Source: Clostridia bacterium (GTDB lineage: Bacteria; Bacillota; Clostridia; Christensenellales; CAG-138). Taken from it: DNA of 64,000 bases. The position numbers and the translations under genes are program-made. Below are positions 7,381-16,622 of this stretch, piece by piece. The notes beneath the pieces were generated by a model that had not been told where the DNA came from, ran no database searches, and was given only the letters and a program-made list of their open reading frames with translations. The number at the start of each line of letters is the position of its first letter. Positions within the stretch are counted from its first letter, which is position 1. Location of the stretch: the NCBI GenBank assembly GCA_003246365.1, contig QKAN01000184.1:20901-84900 (forward strand). The letters are read 5' to 3'.

Positions 7381-8862
7381 ATGAAACGAGAAGTCATCAT
7401 CGTTTTTGACGTAGGAACATCCAGCGTGAAAACTTCGGCAATCGACATCCACAACGGGCGAATCATCGGCCTGGAAACCGCGCAATATCCTGCGGTTTTC
7501 CCGAGGCCGGAGTATATGGAAATCAAGCCGGAGATGCTTTGGGGTGCACTTCAAAGCTCGCTGCAAACCCTTCTAAGTAAGCATGACTCACTCTTTGTCC
7601 ATTGCATTTCCTTCTCCTGGTTTTCCGATAATCTCGTGCTTTGCGACGAAAACTACGAGCCGACGACAAACATCATCCTGTATTTTGACTTGCGTGCGAA
7701 AGACACCTATGAGTATTTCTTGAAGAAAAACCCCGAGCAGATCTGCAAAAAACTCGCAATTCGCCCGGTTTCACCGAACAACGAGCCAATGAAAGTGCTT
7801 TGGCACAAGCAAAATCAGCCAAAGACGTTCGCGCGCTCCAAATACATGTTTGACAATCAACAGTTCGTGTTTTCGCGTCTGCATGTCGAACCGGTGAACG
7901 ACGATTCCATGTCCCTCTTTAAACAGGTTGAGGATGTTCCGAATCGCAGATGGTCCGAAGAACTACTCGATCTATACGAGATTCCGCGCGAAATGTGCAA
8001 GGAACGGATTGTCGGCTGCACAACTGTCATCGGAACCGTCAGCAGTGTCGGCGATGTTAAATTGCCCAATCCGAACGTTCCGGTCATTGCCGGCGCGCAC
8101 GACGAGCTCTGCGGCGCAATGGGCGTTGGCGTTCTTCCGGAAAACGGCCCATATATCGCGGACATGATGGGCACGAGCGATACGATTATCTTTTTAACCG
8201 ACTATTCCAACCGAACCGATTTTCCGGCCACCGGAACACTGCCGATTCGCACCGAGCACGGAACCTATAATTCCAGCGGCCGCGGCTTCCCGCTTTTGGG
8301 CGGTTCGCTCGAATGGTATGTGAAACAATATCACGCAAACGAGAGCCGCACAGGATTGTTCGAGCGCTTGTTCCGCGAAGCAAAGTTTGACGGCAGCAAT
8401 AATGTATTGATGGTTCCTTGGTTCGGCAAACAAAAAGTCGGCATCCGCGGAATCACCGCCGGAACAACACCCGCGCATATCTTCTGCGCACTGGTAGAGG
8501 GACTTACCTATGAGTGTTCCTATTCTATGCAGCACAACGACGAGCTGATGGTTGCCGCGCGGGGAGAACATATCTCTCTGGTGCGCGCCGCCGGCGGCGG
8601 ATCGCAGTCCGACGAGTGGCTGCAACTGCGCGCGAGCATATTCGGCATCCCCGTGCAACGCACCGAAACGCCGAACTCCTGCTCGGTTGGCGCGGCAATT
8701 CTCGCCGCAACCAGCATGGGTATTTACCCAAGCTTCAATGAAGCCAGCAAGAGCATGGTTCGTCTCGGAAAAACGTTTGAGCCGGACCCCGTCCAGCGTA
8801 GCATCTATATGGAAAAAGAACCAAAGTTTAAAGAGTTTCATAATTATATTATGGGTCAGTAA
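7381..8862 (+). CDS. FGGY carbohydrate kinase, xylulokinase-like
   Basis: 493-residue FGGY kinase. N-terminal phosphate strand FDVGTSSVKTSAID; AGAHDELCGAMG with the catalytic Asp near residue 243; MMGTSD; C-terminal nucleotide loop RAAGGGSQSDEWLQL followed by SVGAAILAA. ATG 7381 is preferred over the in-frame GTG at 7369, which leaves no room for the AAAGAAAGG ribosome site. Distinct from the RhaB-like kinase upstream and closer in pattern to the kinase at 12711-14138. Could act on a ketose, polyol or autoinducer-like substrate. Confidence 0.9.
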   Translation: MKREVIIVFDVGTSSVKTSAIDIHNGRIIGLETAQYPAVFPRPEYMEIKPEMLWGALQSSLQTLLSKHDSLFVHCISFSWFSDNLVLCDENYEPTTNIILYFDLRAKDTYEYFLKKNPEQICKKLAIRPVSPNNEPMKVLWHKQNQPKTFARSKYMFDNQQFVFSRLHVEPVNDDSMSLFKQVEDVPNRRWSEELLDLYEIPREMCKERIVGCTTVIGTVSSVGDVKLPNPNVPVIAGAHDELCGAMGVGVLPENGPYIADMMGTSDTIIFLTDYSNRTDFPATGTLPIRTEHGTYNSSGRGFPLLGGSLEWYVKQYHANESRTGLFERLFREAKFDGSNNVLMVPWFGKQKVGIRGITAGTTPAHIFCALVEGLTYECSYSMQHNDELMVAARGEHISLVRAAGGGSQSDEWLQLRASIFGIPVQRTETPNSCSVGAAILAATSMGIYPSFNEASKSMVRLGKTFEPDPVQRSIYMEKEPKFKEFHNYIMGQ

Positions 8863-8973
8863 ACAGCAAGTGTAAAAGTCAGGGTGTTTCATAGCGATAC
8901 GCTTGGCCAAATACTTGAAACGCCTGAATCAATCCAATTGCGTGTTTCTATTGATCTAGAAAAGGAGAATGCT

Positions 8974-9750
8974 ATGGATCTGCATTTAACCGACAAGATC
9001 GTCGTCATCTCGGGCGGCAGCTCCGGAATCGGTGCCGGCATCAGCGAGGCGTTCGCGCGGGAAGGCGCAAAAGTTTGCTTTACGTATCACTCCAAGAATC
9101 CGGACAGCGTTCAGCGCGCAGAAGCATTGAAGGAAAAACTCGATCTTGCCTATCATTGCGACTGTTTCTATTTTCCCGTGGACTGCGGAAACGAGCAGGA
9201 AGTCAGCGCTCTTTTTGATGCGGTTGAACAAAAGTTTGGCGGCACCGTGCAGATTCTCTGCAACAACGCCGGAATGACCGGCCCGAGCGGCACCATGCCG
9301 GACATTACCACGGAAAAATGGAATCAGTTTATCCAGAATCACATGACCGGATATTTCATGATGTCCCGCGAGTTCTGCAAGCGGATTATTCCGACAAAGC
9401 TGCCCGGCTGGATCGTCAACACACTCTCAAAAGCATCTTTATCTTCTACGACAAAAGGCAGCCTCTGCGTTGTGGCAAACAAAGCCGCCGAACTCGGAAT
9501 GACGCGCGCGATGGCGGTTGACTTAACGGACTATAACATCCGCGTCAACGGCGTGATGCCCGGCTACGTGAAAAACAGCCGACCGGGCGACCCGGAACGC
9601 GAAGCACAGCGCATTCGCCGCGTACCGATTCACCGGATCGCCGATCCGATCGATATCGGCAACATTGTCGTATATCTGGCAAGCGACCAGTGCAACCTTG
9701 CCGTTGGCACGGCGTTTGACGCAACGGGCGGACTGCTGCTCGGATTTTAA
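8974..9750 (+). CDS. SDR family oxidoreductase lacking the catalytic tyrosine
   Basis: 258-residue classical short-chain dehydrogenase/reductase. The Rossmann motif GGSSGIGAG and NNAG are present. The active-site motif YxxxK reads VVANK: Val166 stands where the tyrosine should be, while Lys170 is kept. Without that residue normal hydride-transfer catalysis is not expected. Start ATG 8974 behind AAAGGAG. A complete SDR follows 30 nt downstream. The pair may form a mixed oligomer with one catalytic and one structural or ligand-sensing subunit, as in some two-subunit ketoacyl reductases. An altered chemistry or a regulatory role is also possible. No frameshift or stop, so it is not an obvious pseudogene. 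Confidence 0.88.
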   Translation: MDLHLTDKIVVISGGSSGIGAGISEAFAREGAKVCFTYHSKNPDSVQRAEALKEKLDLAYHCDCFYFPVDCGNEQEVSALFDAVEQKFGGTVQILCNNAGMTGPSGTMPDITTEKWNQFIQNHMTGYFMMSREFCKRIIPTKLPGWIVNTLSKASLSSTTKGSLCVVANKAAELGMTRAMAVDLTDYNIRVNGVMPGYVKNSRPGDPEREAQRIRRVPIHRIADPIDIGNIVVYLASDQCNLAVGTAFDATGGLLLGF

Positions 9751-9780
9751 AAGTATCTTTAAAACAAAGGAGAGCGCGAA

Positions 9781-10566
9781 ATGGATTTGGGATTGAAAGG
9801 GAAAGTCGTATTGATCACCGGCGGCGCCCACGGCATCGGCGGCGGCATCAGCGAAGTATTTGCGCAGGAAGGCGCAGACGTCGTGATGAATTATTATCAC
9901 TCGGACGCTGCGGACTGCGATGCGTTTGCAAAAAAGCTCGAAGAACGATATGGCATTCAGGCGATTGCTGTATCGGCGGATATCACGGAAGAAGCGAATA
10001 TTCTGCGTTTATTCGATGCAGCATATGAAAAATTCGGCACGGTGGATATCGTTGTAAACAACACAAACTTCATGAATGGTGCAAACGGACCGATCGATAC
10101 ATTTGACGTTGCAAAATTTCAGGTTGCGGAACGCGCGGACGTCGAGGCAATGATGATCACCAGCCGCGAACTGGTCAAGCACTGCAAGTCCCTCGGTAAA
10201 CCCGGACATATCGTCAACGTTTTGACCAAAACCGTGTTTTTCAGCAGCGGCATCGACAATACCCCCTATATCGCCGTGAAAGGTGCATGCACAGCGTTTA
10301 CGAGAGGGCTGGCGCATGAGGTTGCCAAGGATAACATCTTTGTCAACGGAATTATTCCCGGCTATGTCATGATTGAAAAAACCATGAAAAAGCCGGAACG
10401 GTACGAGCAGACGCTCAATTATATTCCAATGAAGCGTTATGCCACACCGATGGAAATGGGATACGTTGTTGCTTTTCTGTGTTCCAACAAGGCGGTTCAG
10501 TGCAACGGTGCGCTGGTCGACTGCTCCGGCGGAACCATGAACGGCGGATATTATTACCACAATTAA
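9781..10566 (+). CDS. SDR family NAD(P)-dependent oxidoreductase
   Basis: 261-residue short-chain dehydrogenase with a complete active site: cofactor motif GGAHGIGGG, NNTN in the NNAG position, and Tyr163-IAV-Lys167 catalytic pair. It should oxidise a hydroxyl or reduce a keto group on the pathway substrate. Start ATG behind AAAGGAG. It lies 30 nt after the Tyr-less SDR and 10 nt before the hydroxyacid dehydrogenase, so it is surely co-transcribed. Its N-terminal stretch resembles the paired SDR closely, suggesting duplication. Confidence 0.9.
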   Translation: MDLGLKGKVVLITGGAHGIGGGISEVFAQEGADVVMNYYHSDAADCDAFAKKLEERYGIQAIAVSADITEEANILRLFDAAYEKFGTVDIVVNNTNFMNGANGPIDTFDVAKFQVAERADVEAMMITSRELVKHCKSLGKPGHIVNVLTKTVFFSSGIDNTPYIAVKGACTAFTRGLAHEVAKDNIFVNGIIPGYVMIEKTMKKPERYEQTLNYIPMKRYATPMEMGYVVAFLCSNKAVQCNGALVDCSGGTMNGGYYYHN

Positions 10567-10576
10567 GGAGGACTAT

Positions 10577-11671
10577 ATGAAAATTCTATCTATGGTGGAG
10601 ACCCAGCGTCCGCTGATGGCTCCCTATATGCTCGAAGCAGCAAAAACCCTTGGCAATGTCGAAGTGGTCGAAGGCCACTGGTTCGGCCCGAAGGACGAAG
10701 ACTATCTGAACGTGATGCGCCGCATCGAAGTCAACGGTCCAGCCTGCGTCGATGTACCGGATGAGTATGCCAATTTCAGCGATGCGGACGTCGCCATCGG
10801 TTCCTTTACCCCGTTCTCTGCGGAAGGTATGGATGTGCTCAAGAGCGTAAAGGTCATCGGCATCATCCGCGCCGGTCTGGAAAACATCGATATCAAGGCA
10901 GCAACCGAACGCGGAATTCTGGTCATCAACGCCGGTGGACGCAACGCGCACGCCGTGTCCGATTTTGCCATCGGTCTGTTGATTGCGGAAACACGCAACA
11001 TCGCGCGTTTGCATCATAACTTTGTCAGCGGCTACTATTTCAAAGGCCCGCGCGACCAGTCCAACCTGCACGATCTCTACGGCAGAACAATCGGTCTGGT
11101 CGGCTTCGGATATATCGGAAAGCTTATGGCGAAAAAACTCAGCGGATTTGAAATGCGCATCCTCGCATACGATCCGTATGCGAGCGCAGAAGACGCAAAG
11201 GAATTCAATGTTGAACTGGTCGACAAGGACACGCTGTTCAGCGAATCCGACTATATCAGCGTTCACGCACGGCTTCTCCCGGAAACGCACCATATGATCG
11301 GCCGCCATGAAATCGGCCTTATGAAAAAGACCGCTTTCTTCATCAACACGGCGCGCGCAGGTCTTGTGGACACCGAAGCGCTCATCGAAGCGTTGCAGGA
11401 AAAGCGCATTGCCGGCGCGGGCATCGATGTGTTCGACGAGGAGCCTCTTCCCCTCGATAACCCGCTGTATAAGCTCGACAACGTCACGCTGACCCCTCAC
11501 CGTGCGGGCGTTACCATCGACGCTACGGTACACTCGCCGCAGATGGTAATTGACCGTGTTTCCGCCGTCATCGACGGTATTCCGACCGATGGTCTGGTAA
11601 ACCCCGAAGTCATCCAGACACCGGAATTCCAGAAGTGGATTCAGGCATCCAAAGCCGCTCTGGGAAGATAA
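10577..11671 (+). CDS. D-isomer specific 2-hydroxyacid dehydrogenase family protein
   Basis: 364-residue NAD-dependent dehydrogenase of the phosphoglycerate/D-lactate dehydrogenase family. It interconverts a D-2-hydroxyacid and a 2-keto acid. The Rossmann motif is GLVGFGYIGKLMA (about residue 175). The catalytic triad is seen as NTARAG (Arg), DVFDEEP (Glu) and TPHRAG (His). RBS AAGGAGG 6 nt before the ATG. Last gene of the operon and followed by a perfect hairpin at 11723. Its presence suggests that the pathway yields or consumes a hydroxy/keto acid, so the substrate may be a sugar acid. Confidence 0.9.
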   Translation: MKILSMVETQRPLMAPYMLEAAKTLGNVEVVEGHWFGPKDEDYLNVMRRIEVNGPACVDVPDEYANFSDADVAIGSFTPFSAEGMDVLKSVKVIGIIRAGLENIDIKAATERGILVINAGGRNAHAVSDFAIGLLIAETRNIARLHHNFVSGYYFKGPRDQSNLHDLYGRTIGLVGFGYIGKLMAKKLSGFEMRILAYDPYASAEDAKEFNVELVDKDTLFSESDYISVHARLLPETHHMIGRHEIGLMKKTAFFINTARAGLVDTEALIEALQEKRIAGAGIDVFDEEPLPLDNPLYKLDNVTLTPHRAGVTIDATVHSPQMVIDRVSAVIDGIPTDGLVNPEVIQTPEFQKWIQASKAALGR

Positions 11672-11722
11672 AAGATTTCAGTACACAGAATCATTTCATG
11701 AGCCCCTAATAACCCCCACAAC

Positions 11723-11754
11723 GTAAAAGCAGACAGATAACTGTCTGCTTTTAC
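11723..11754. terminator. Bidirectional terminator between convergent operons
   Basis: Perfect 14-bp stem GTAAAAGCAGACAG / CTGTCTGCTTTTAC with an ATAA loop. It lies between the plus-strand catabolic operon and the minus-strand FGGY/FGE-like operon and can serve both. Confidence 0.75.
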
Positions 11755-11831
11755 TTTGGAGAGAAGGATCTTTGGAGTATGCGCTATTGCGTTTTTCGTG
11801 AAAGGGCAAATGCCTTTCAACGAAACTATAA

Positions 11832-12665
11832 TTACTCGGTTTTTCCGGAACCTGTATCTGCGATCAATGCAAGGCGAAAGCCCAACCCGTTAAGGCGGTA
11901 ACTCTCCTCGTCTATTCCGCGTCTTGCCGCGCGGCATCGCCATGGCGGACTCTTCCAGGAGCCGCCGCGCACTACGCGTTCGCGACCGTTTAACGATCCT
12001 TTGGGATCCAATGTTTCGTGTTTGTCCGCCGAATAATGTCCATATCGGTCAAATACCCATTCGTGAATATTGCCGAGCATGTCGTACAGGCCCCAATCAT
12101 TCGGCTGTTTTAAGCCAACTTCCATGTGTCCGTCCGACGAGTGATTGTGCACATACCAGGCAATTTCGTCGAGGTTTAGGCACTTTCCCTCTTCACTCGT
12201 CAACTCTTTTCCGTTGTACAGGGCGCTTTCGCTGCCTGCACGGCAGGCATATTCCCACTGCGCCTCCAACGGAAGCGAAAAGCGATATCCGGCAGGAAGA
12301 ATCCCGGCAAAGCGCACATTCAACCTTGCGCAAAAGCGCATAGCATCCTTCCAACTGACGCATTCAACCGGATGATTTCCGCCCGTTTTAAATGCGCTTG
12401 GGTTTGTGCCCATAACGGCCTCGTATTGACTCTGCGTAACGGGATATTTCCCGATCATAAAGTCTTTGCTCAGCGTAACATAATGGCGGGTCTCATCAAG
12501 CCGCATCACGCCCGTTTCTCCGCTGGGACTGCCCATCCAGAAGCTCCCTGCGCGAATACACACCATCTCAAGCGTAGCGCTGCGCGGCAACGCAACAACG
12601 CCGTTAAATCCCGCTGATTCAATGCATTTTTTCGCGGTATTCTGCTGTTGATGCGCTTCTATCAT
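11832..12665 (-). CDS. Formylglycine-generating enzyme family protein (SUMF1/FGE fold)
   Basis: 277 residues with a clear FGE-sulfatase domain: FWMGSP near the N-terminus, KYPVTQSQYEAVMG, HPVECVSWKDAMRFC, FSLPLEAQWEYACRAG, MLGNIHEWVFDRY, RGGSWKSPPWRC and GLGFRLA. True FGE oxidises a sulfatase Cys using two Cys five residues apart in the GGS segment. Here only one Cys is present there (WRC), and no sulfatase is in the window. A modified oxidoreductase or ligand-binding use of the fold is therefore likely. ATG 12665 preferred to the TTG two codons upstream; the ribosome site is weak. It lies 45 nt after the FGGY kinase in the same operon. Confidence 0.85.
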   Translation of the reverse strand: MIEAHQQQNTAKKCIESAGFNGVVALPRSATLEMVCIRAGSFWMGSPSGETGVMRLDETRHYVTLSKDFMIGKYPVTQSQYEAVMGTNPSAFKTGGNHPVECVSWKDAMRFCARLNVRFAGILPAGYRFSLPLEAQWEYACRAGSESALYNGKELTSEEGKCLNLDEIAWYVHNHSSDGHMEVGLKQPNDWGLYDMLGNIHEWVFDRYGHYSADKHETLDPKGSLNGRERVVRGGSWKSPPWRCRAARRGIDEESYRLNGLGFRLALIADTGSGKTE

Positions 12666-12710
12666 GCTCAAGTCTCGCCGTTTCTGGTCGTAGGGTGAGG
12701 TTCGTGTGCT

Positions 12711-14138
12711 TTAGCTATGCGTCGGAATTCGTTCCAGATATTCGCGATAACGCTCGTTATAAGCCGCTTGCCGCTTTGCGTCCGGCTCAAACACATCCTT
12801 GATTACGATCATTTGATCCACTGCGGCTCTAAGGTTGGGGTAAAGTCCAACGGCCGCTGCAGCCATGATTGCCGCGCCCAATGCGGAACTGTCGTGGTTG
12901 ACAAGCCGTTCAATCTTCATGCCGGTAACGTCCGCGCGCAGCTGCGTCCAAACATCCGAGCGGGCCGGTCCGCCGCCGATGCGGATGCGGGTGCAACCGC
13001 CCTGTTTGCTGGCGAGCGCCTGCTCCATCCCGCGGCGCGTCTCAAAAGTTAACGCCTCCAGCATCGCCTTAAATAAATCATGTCTGGTGACAGACAAGCT
13101 TAATCCTGAGAACATGCCGTTTCCGGAAAAAGACGGATTCACAAACACCGGTCCGGGAGCGCCGTCAAACACATTGTTCGTTTCCATGTCCGCATATGCA
13201 TCCCGATCGCTGCTGCCGACAATTTCGCGCATAAACCACTCTACATCCGCGCCATAGGTCGGAAAGCCATACATGCGGACAAACGTGTTTTCCAGAGGGC
13301 CGGGCGCCCATTTTGCGGTCATCGGGCGATCTGGATCGATATTGGCAAGAAAGCCTATGTGGTCAAACGTTCCTGCCGATTCCCCCAGCACATCTTCCGA
13401 TTCATCCATGATACCAAGGCCGATGATACCGATGGCTCCGTCGTGCGCACCGACCAAAACAGGAACTTTCACGCCGAGGTCAACGTCGCCAAACTTGCTG
13501 ACCAGACCCGCAATTCCATCGGACGCAAGCACTTTCCCGCTGAGCTGTTCAACTGTGATTCCTGTGTCGTCCAGAATATCCTGATCCCATGTTTTGTTCG
13601 CCGGGCTATACAGATACTGCAAATTTGCAATTGTCGGATCCCATGCGGGTTCAAGGCCGAGCCGCGCAAGGATGAACTGCTGTATCGACCAGAAGTACCG
13701 CGTTTTTTCGTAAACTTCCGGCATCGTGTTTTTGATGTGCTTAATTTTTGCCGCGGACGCCCACTTTGAAAAATGAAACGTCTGCGTTGCAAAGCGCTTT
13801 GCCATTTCTTCCGCTTCGGAAACAGCGCGGCTGTCGAAGCAAAGAATACAGGGATACGTCGGCTTGAATCGCTCGTCTACGCAAATCAAGCTGGTTCCGA
13901 TAAAGGAAAAATTGATCGCGCAAATGCGAACATCTTCGAGAGAGCGCACCACTTCGCGCACACACTCAACCGAGAAACGCCAAAGTTCCTCGGGATCAAG
14001 TTCCGAATATCCCGGTTTCGGCGAAGAAATCGCATACTTCCGCGAACAGGATTCAATCGCCGTCCCATTTTTTGCGTCAAACGCAATAGCCCGGCAGTTG
14101 GATGTTCCAAAATCAATGACAAGAATCGCATCTTTCAC
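12711..14138 (-). CDS. FGGY carbohydrate kinase (third of the island)
   Basis: 475-residue FGGY kinase. N-terminal strand VIDFGTSNCRAIAFD; VGAHDGAIG with the catalytic Asp (about residue 235); ESAGTFDH; C-terminal IGGGPARSDVWTQLRADV and SALGAAIMAA. GTG start at 14138 behind GGAGGTG; the frame stays open 27 codons further but that part holds the promoter. First gene of a two-gene minus-strand operon with the FGE-like protein, divergent from a LysR gene and preceded by a LysR-type dyad. Similar in pattern to the kinase at 7381-8862. Confidence 0.9.
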   Translation of the reverse strand: MKDAILVIDFGTSNCRAIAFDAKNGTAIESCSRKYAISSPKPGYSELDPEELWRFSVECVREVVRSLEDVRICAINFSFIGTSLICVDERFKPTYPCILCFDSRAVSEAEEMAKRFATQTFHFSKWASAAKIKHIKNTMPEVYEKTRYFWSIQQFILARLGLEPAWDPTIANLQYLYSPANKTWDQDILDDTGITVEQLSGKVLASDGIAGLVSKFGDVDLGVKVPVLVGAHDGAIGIIGLGIMDESEDVLGESAGTFDHIGFLANIDPDRPMTAKWAPGPLENTFVRMYGFPTYGADVEWFMREIVGSSDRDAYADMETNNVFDGAPGPVFVNPSFSGNGMFSGLSLSVTRHDLFKAMLEALTFETRRGMEQALASKQGGCTRIRIGGGPARSDVWTQLRADVTGMKIERLVNHDSSALGAAIMAAAAVGLYPNLRAAVDQMIVIKDVFEPDAKRQAAYNERYREYLERIPTHS

Positions 14139-14184
14139 GTTGGAGACACCTCCGCATATCATCATAATTAAGTTTGATAAGTCT

Positions 14185-14221
14185 AATATACCGCTGATCA
14201 GATTGACATTCAATTCCAATC
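14185..14221 (-). promoter_or_regulatory. Promoter and LysR-type dyad for the FGGY/FGE-like operon
   Basis: TTGAAT (14208-14213), 17 nt, TATATT (14185-14190) on the minus strand. The dyad GATTG-N11-CAATC (14201-14221) overlaps the -35 and has the spacing typical of LysR regulator boxes. It lies in the 307-base divergent spacer (14139-14445) beside the LysR gene at 14446, the obvious candidate regulator. No other feature was seen in that spacer. Confidence 0.65.
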
Positions 14222-14445
14222 AGACTATACTTATATTAAATTTTCTAATAATTCATTCACAATCCACTTTTTGTAACAACAATGCCTCAAAAACACAGAT
14301 AATTTCAATCGTTTCCATTGCGCTGCCGCGCAAATATACTTTGAAAGAACAGCCTTCGTTAACATCAACAGATTGACCGACGCTTGTTTCGGCGAACAGG
14401 ATAAAGCCCCGTGTCACCGCCGTAGCAGCGCAGGAGGAGGATATT

Positions 14446-15339
14446 TTGGATATTGAATATATTCGTGAGTTTGTCGTTCTCGCCGACATAGGCGGCTTTC
14501 AAAAGGCGGCGGAACAGCTTTATATTTCCCAATCCTCCCTGTCTCAGCATATCAAGCGTCTTGAAATGGAACTGGGCGCAAGGCTCTTTAACAGAACAAC
14601 GAAAATGGTGGAACTTTCTGATTTCGGAAAAATCTTTTTGCCATATGCGACGCAGATTTCGAATTTACAGGAACAATATACGGAAAAGCTGAAATCCGCT
14701 CTGAAAAACAGCCAAAAGAGCATCACCATTGGCTCCATGGAATTGCTCGACTTATACAACATCACCGATATTCTGGCAAAGTTCAAAAAGAAAAATCCGG
14801 AATACTCCGTCAATGTGATTCAGGGAAAGACAAAATATCTTGAATCGCTTTTGCGGCGAAACCAATGCAGCATGATCGTAATCCGCGAGTTGAGCGATCA
14901 GGAAAACGTCGAATTTAACAAAGTGACGTATGCGGTAGACCCGCTTGTTGCGGTTCTTCCGGCAAACCATCCGCTCGCCGGCCTCGATCATATGTCTGTT
15001 GCAAATCTGAAGGACGAGCCGTTTATCATGTTTTCCGAACGTTCTCTCACCTACAACCTCTGCACGCAACTCTGCAAAGAAGCAGGATTTGAGCCGAACA
15101 TCGCCTTCACATTCGGACGCACCGGAAACGTTTTAAACATGATTGAAAAAGAGATGGGCGTGAGCATCATGACAAGAAAAATGCTGCAGGAGATCCCGAC
15201 GCATTCGATCGCTGCGGTTCCGATTGAACCCGCGGTTTCCGTGTATGTCAACATCCTTTATCCGAAGGCGGACACCCTTCCGCTTGCCGCGCGGCTGTTT
15301 CTGGACTGTGCGCTTGAAGCGCCTCTTGTGATCAAATAA
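14446..15339 (+). CDS. LysR family transcriptional regulator
   Basis: 297-residue LysR regulator: winged HTH (REFVVLADIGGFQKAAEQL, SQSSLSQHIKRLE, LFNRTTKMVELSDFG), linker helix, then an effector domain from about residue 90 (SITIGSMELLDLYN). TTG start behind GGAGGAGG. Divergent from the FGGY/FGE-like operon, with a GATTG-N11-CAATC dyad between them. Closely related in layout to the LysR gene at 1608-2561. Confidence 0.92.
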   Translation: MDIEYIREFVVLADIGGFQKAAEQLYISQSSLSQHIKRLEMELGARLFNRTTKMVELSDFGKIFLPYATQISNLQEQYTEKLKSALKNSQKSITIGSMELLDLYNITDILAKFKKKNPEYSVNVIQGKTKYLESLLRRNQCSMIVIRELSDQENVEFNKVTYAVDPLVAVLPANHPLAGLDHMSVANLKDEPFIMFSERSLTYNLCTQLCKEAGFEPNIAFTFGRTGNVLNMIEKEMGVSIMTRKMLQEIPTHSIAAVPIEPAVSVYVNILYPKADTLPLAARLFLDCALEAPLVIK

Positions 15340-15488
15340 ATAATCAATTTCTTTTATTATATTTCCTGATTTATAACCATACAAATCTGATTTGACGCTG
15401 CTAACCTGGATGCGATACGATCCATTTGGGGGAGCTCATGTCGTTTTTTTTGCATCTCCCGCCAAAAATTCACGCAAGGAGAACTGAC

Positions 15489-16574
15489 ATGCTTCCAGAC
15501 AAAATACACTTTGGCGCAATCATGGATGTCGGAAAAGCCGAGATGCATACAGGCAATTTCCCGGAGCCCGGGCCGGAAGATATCGTCGTTAAGATGAATA
15601 TCTGCAACATTTGCACCAACGACTACCAGCAGTTTAACGGCATGCGTAAAAAAGATTTGCCAATGGCTGCCGGACATGAATGTTCGGGGTATATCGTTTG
15701 GAAGGGAAAAAACGTAAATCCGCTATATGAAATCGGCATGCAGGTAAGTAACTTTATCAACAGTTGCGGCGTCTGCTATGAATGCAGAACCGGAAACCAG
15801 GACCTTTGCACCGGTAAATTCTCGGAGGACGGTCCCTGCTCTGACGGATTTTATGGACGCAAACCCGGTGAACGCGGATTTTCGGACTATATGGTCGTCA
15901 ATCAACGCCGTATGATTTCCGTCTCAAATGACATAGCGCCGGCTTGCGCGGCGTTTCTGGAGCCGTTTTCCGCGGCGTTGCACGGCCTTCGCAAAGGCCA
16001 TGTCATGCCGGGAGAGGACGTTGTCATCATCGGCGGCGGAACCATGGGTCTCGTGAACGCACAGACGGCGCATGCGCTCGGCGCGCGCGTGATCATCACA
16101 GAAATCGATCCGTACAAAATTGACCGTGCAAAATCCATGGGTGTTGCGGATGTAATCGATTCTAGAAACAACAACGCGGTTGAAGAAGTCAAACGCTTGA
16201 CCAAGGGAAAAGGCGCCGATGTCGTCGTTCCCTGCGTTGGTCTCTCCGCTGCCTATAAACAGGCATACGATATGCTGCGCAAAGCCGCAGGTCGTTTCAT
16301 TATATACTCCGCCGGATATCCTGCGCCGGAGTTCCCGCCGGATATGGTCAACTCGAACAAAGTCCACTATAATAAACTGGACATTATCGGAACGATCGGC
16401 GCAAACAGCAGCGACTGTGCGGATGCTTCCCGTTTCATCTCAAACCGTCTCGTTAAGCCGGAATTTATCCTGCAACTGAACAAACCAATTCCACTGCGGG
16501 ACATTCAAAAAGCCTACGAGTTCGCCAGCACGCCCGGTACATACCGCATTTCTGTGGATTTGCAGGGCGTATAA
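15489..16574 (+). CDS. Zinc-dependent alcohol dehydrogenase (MDR family)
   Basis: 361-residue medium-chain dehydrogenase similar to sorbitol/threonine dehydrogenases. Catalytic zinc region includes the Cys of NICNIC and AAGHECSGYIV. The structural-zinc cluster is SCGVCYECRTGNQDLC. The cofactor motif IIGGGTMGLVNA is followed by ITEIDPYK, whose acidic residue suggests NAD preference. ATG 15489 behind AAGGAG. It lies 48 nt upstream of the Fe-S aldo/keto reductase. Likely oxidises a polyol or sugar hydroxyl in the same pathway. Confidence 0.9.
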   Translation: MLPDKIHFGAIMDVGKAEMHTGNFPEPGPEDIVVKMNICNICTNDYQQFNGMRKKDLPMAAGHECSGYIVWKGKNVNPLYEIGMQVSNFINSCGVCYECRTGNQDLCTGKFSEDGPCSDGFYGRKPGERGFSDYMVVNQRRMISVSNDIAPACAAFLEPFSAALHGLRKGHVMPGEDVVIIGGGTMGLVNAQTAHALGARVIITEIDPYKIDRAKSMGVADVIDSRNNNAVEEVKRLTKGKGADVVVPCVGLSAAYKQAYDMLRKAAGRFIIYSAGYPAPEFPPDMVNSNKVHYNKLDIIGTIGANSSDCADASRFISNRLVKPEFILQLNKPIPLRDIQKAYEFASTPGTYRISVDLQGV

Positions 16575-16622
16575 GCAGCCATTCATCAAGACAGGCGCAG
16601 CATAGCCAACAAGGAGGAACCG

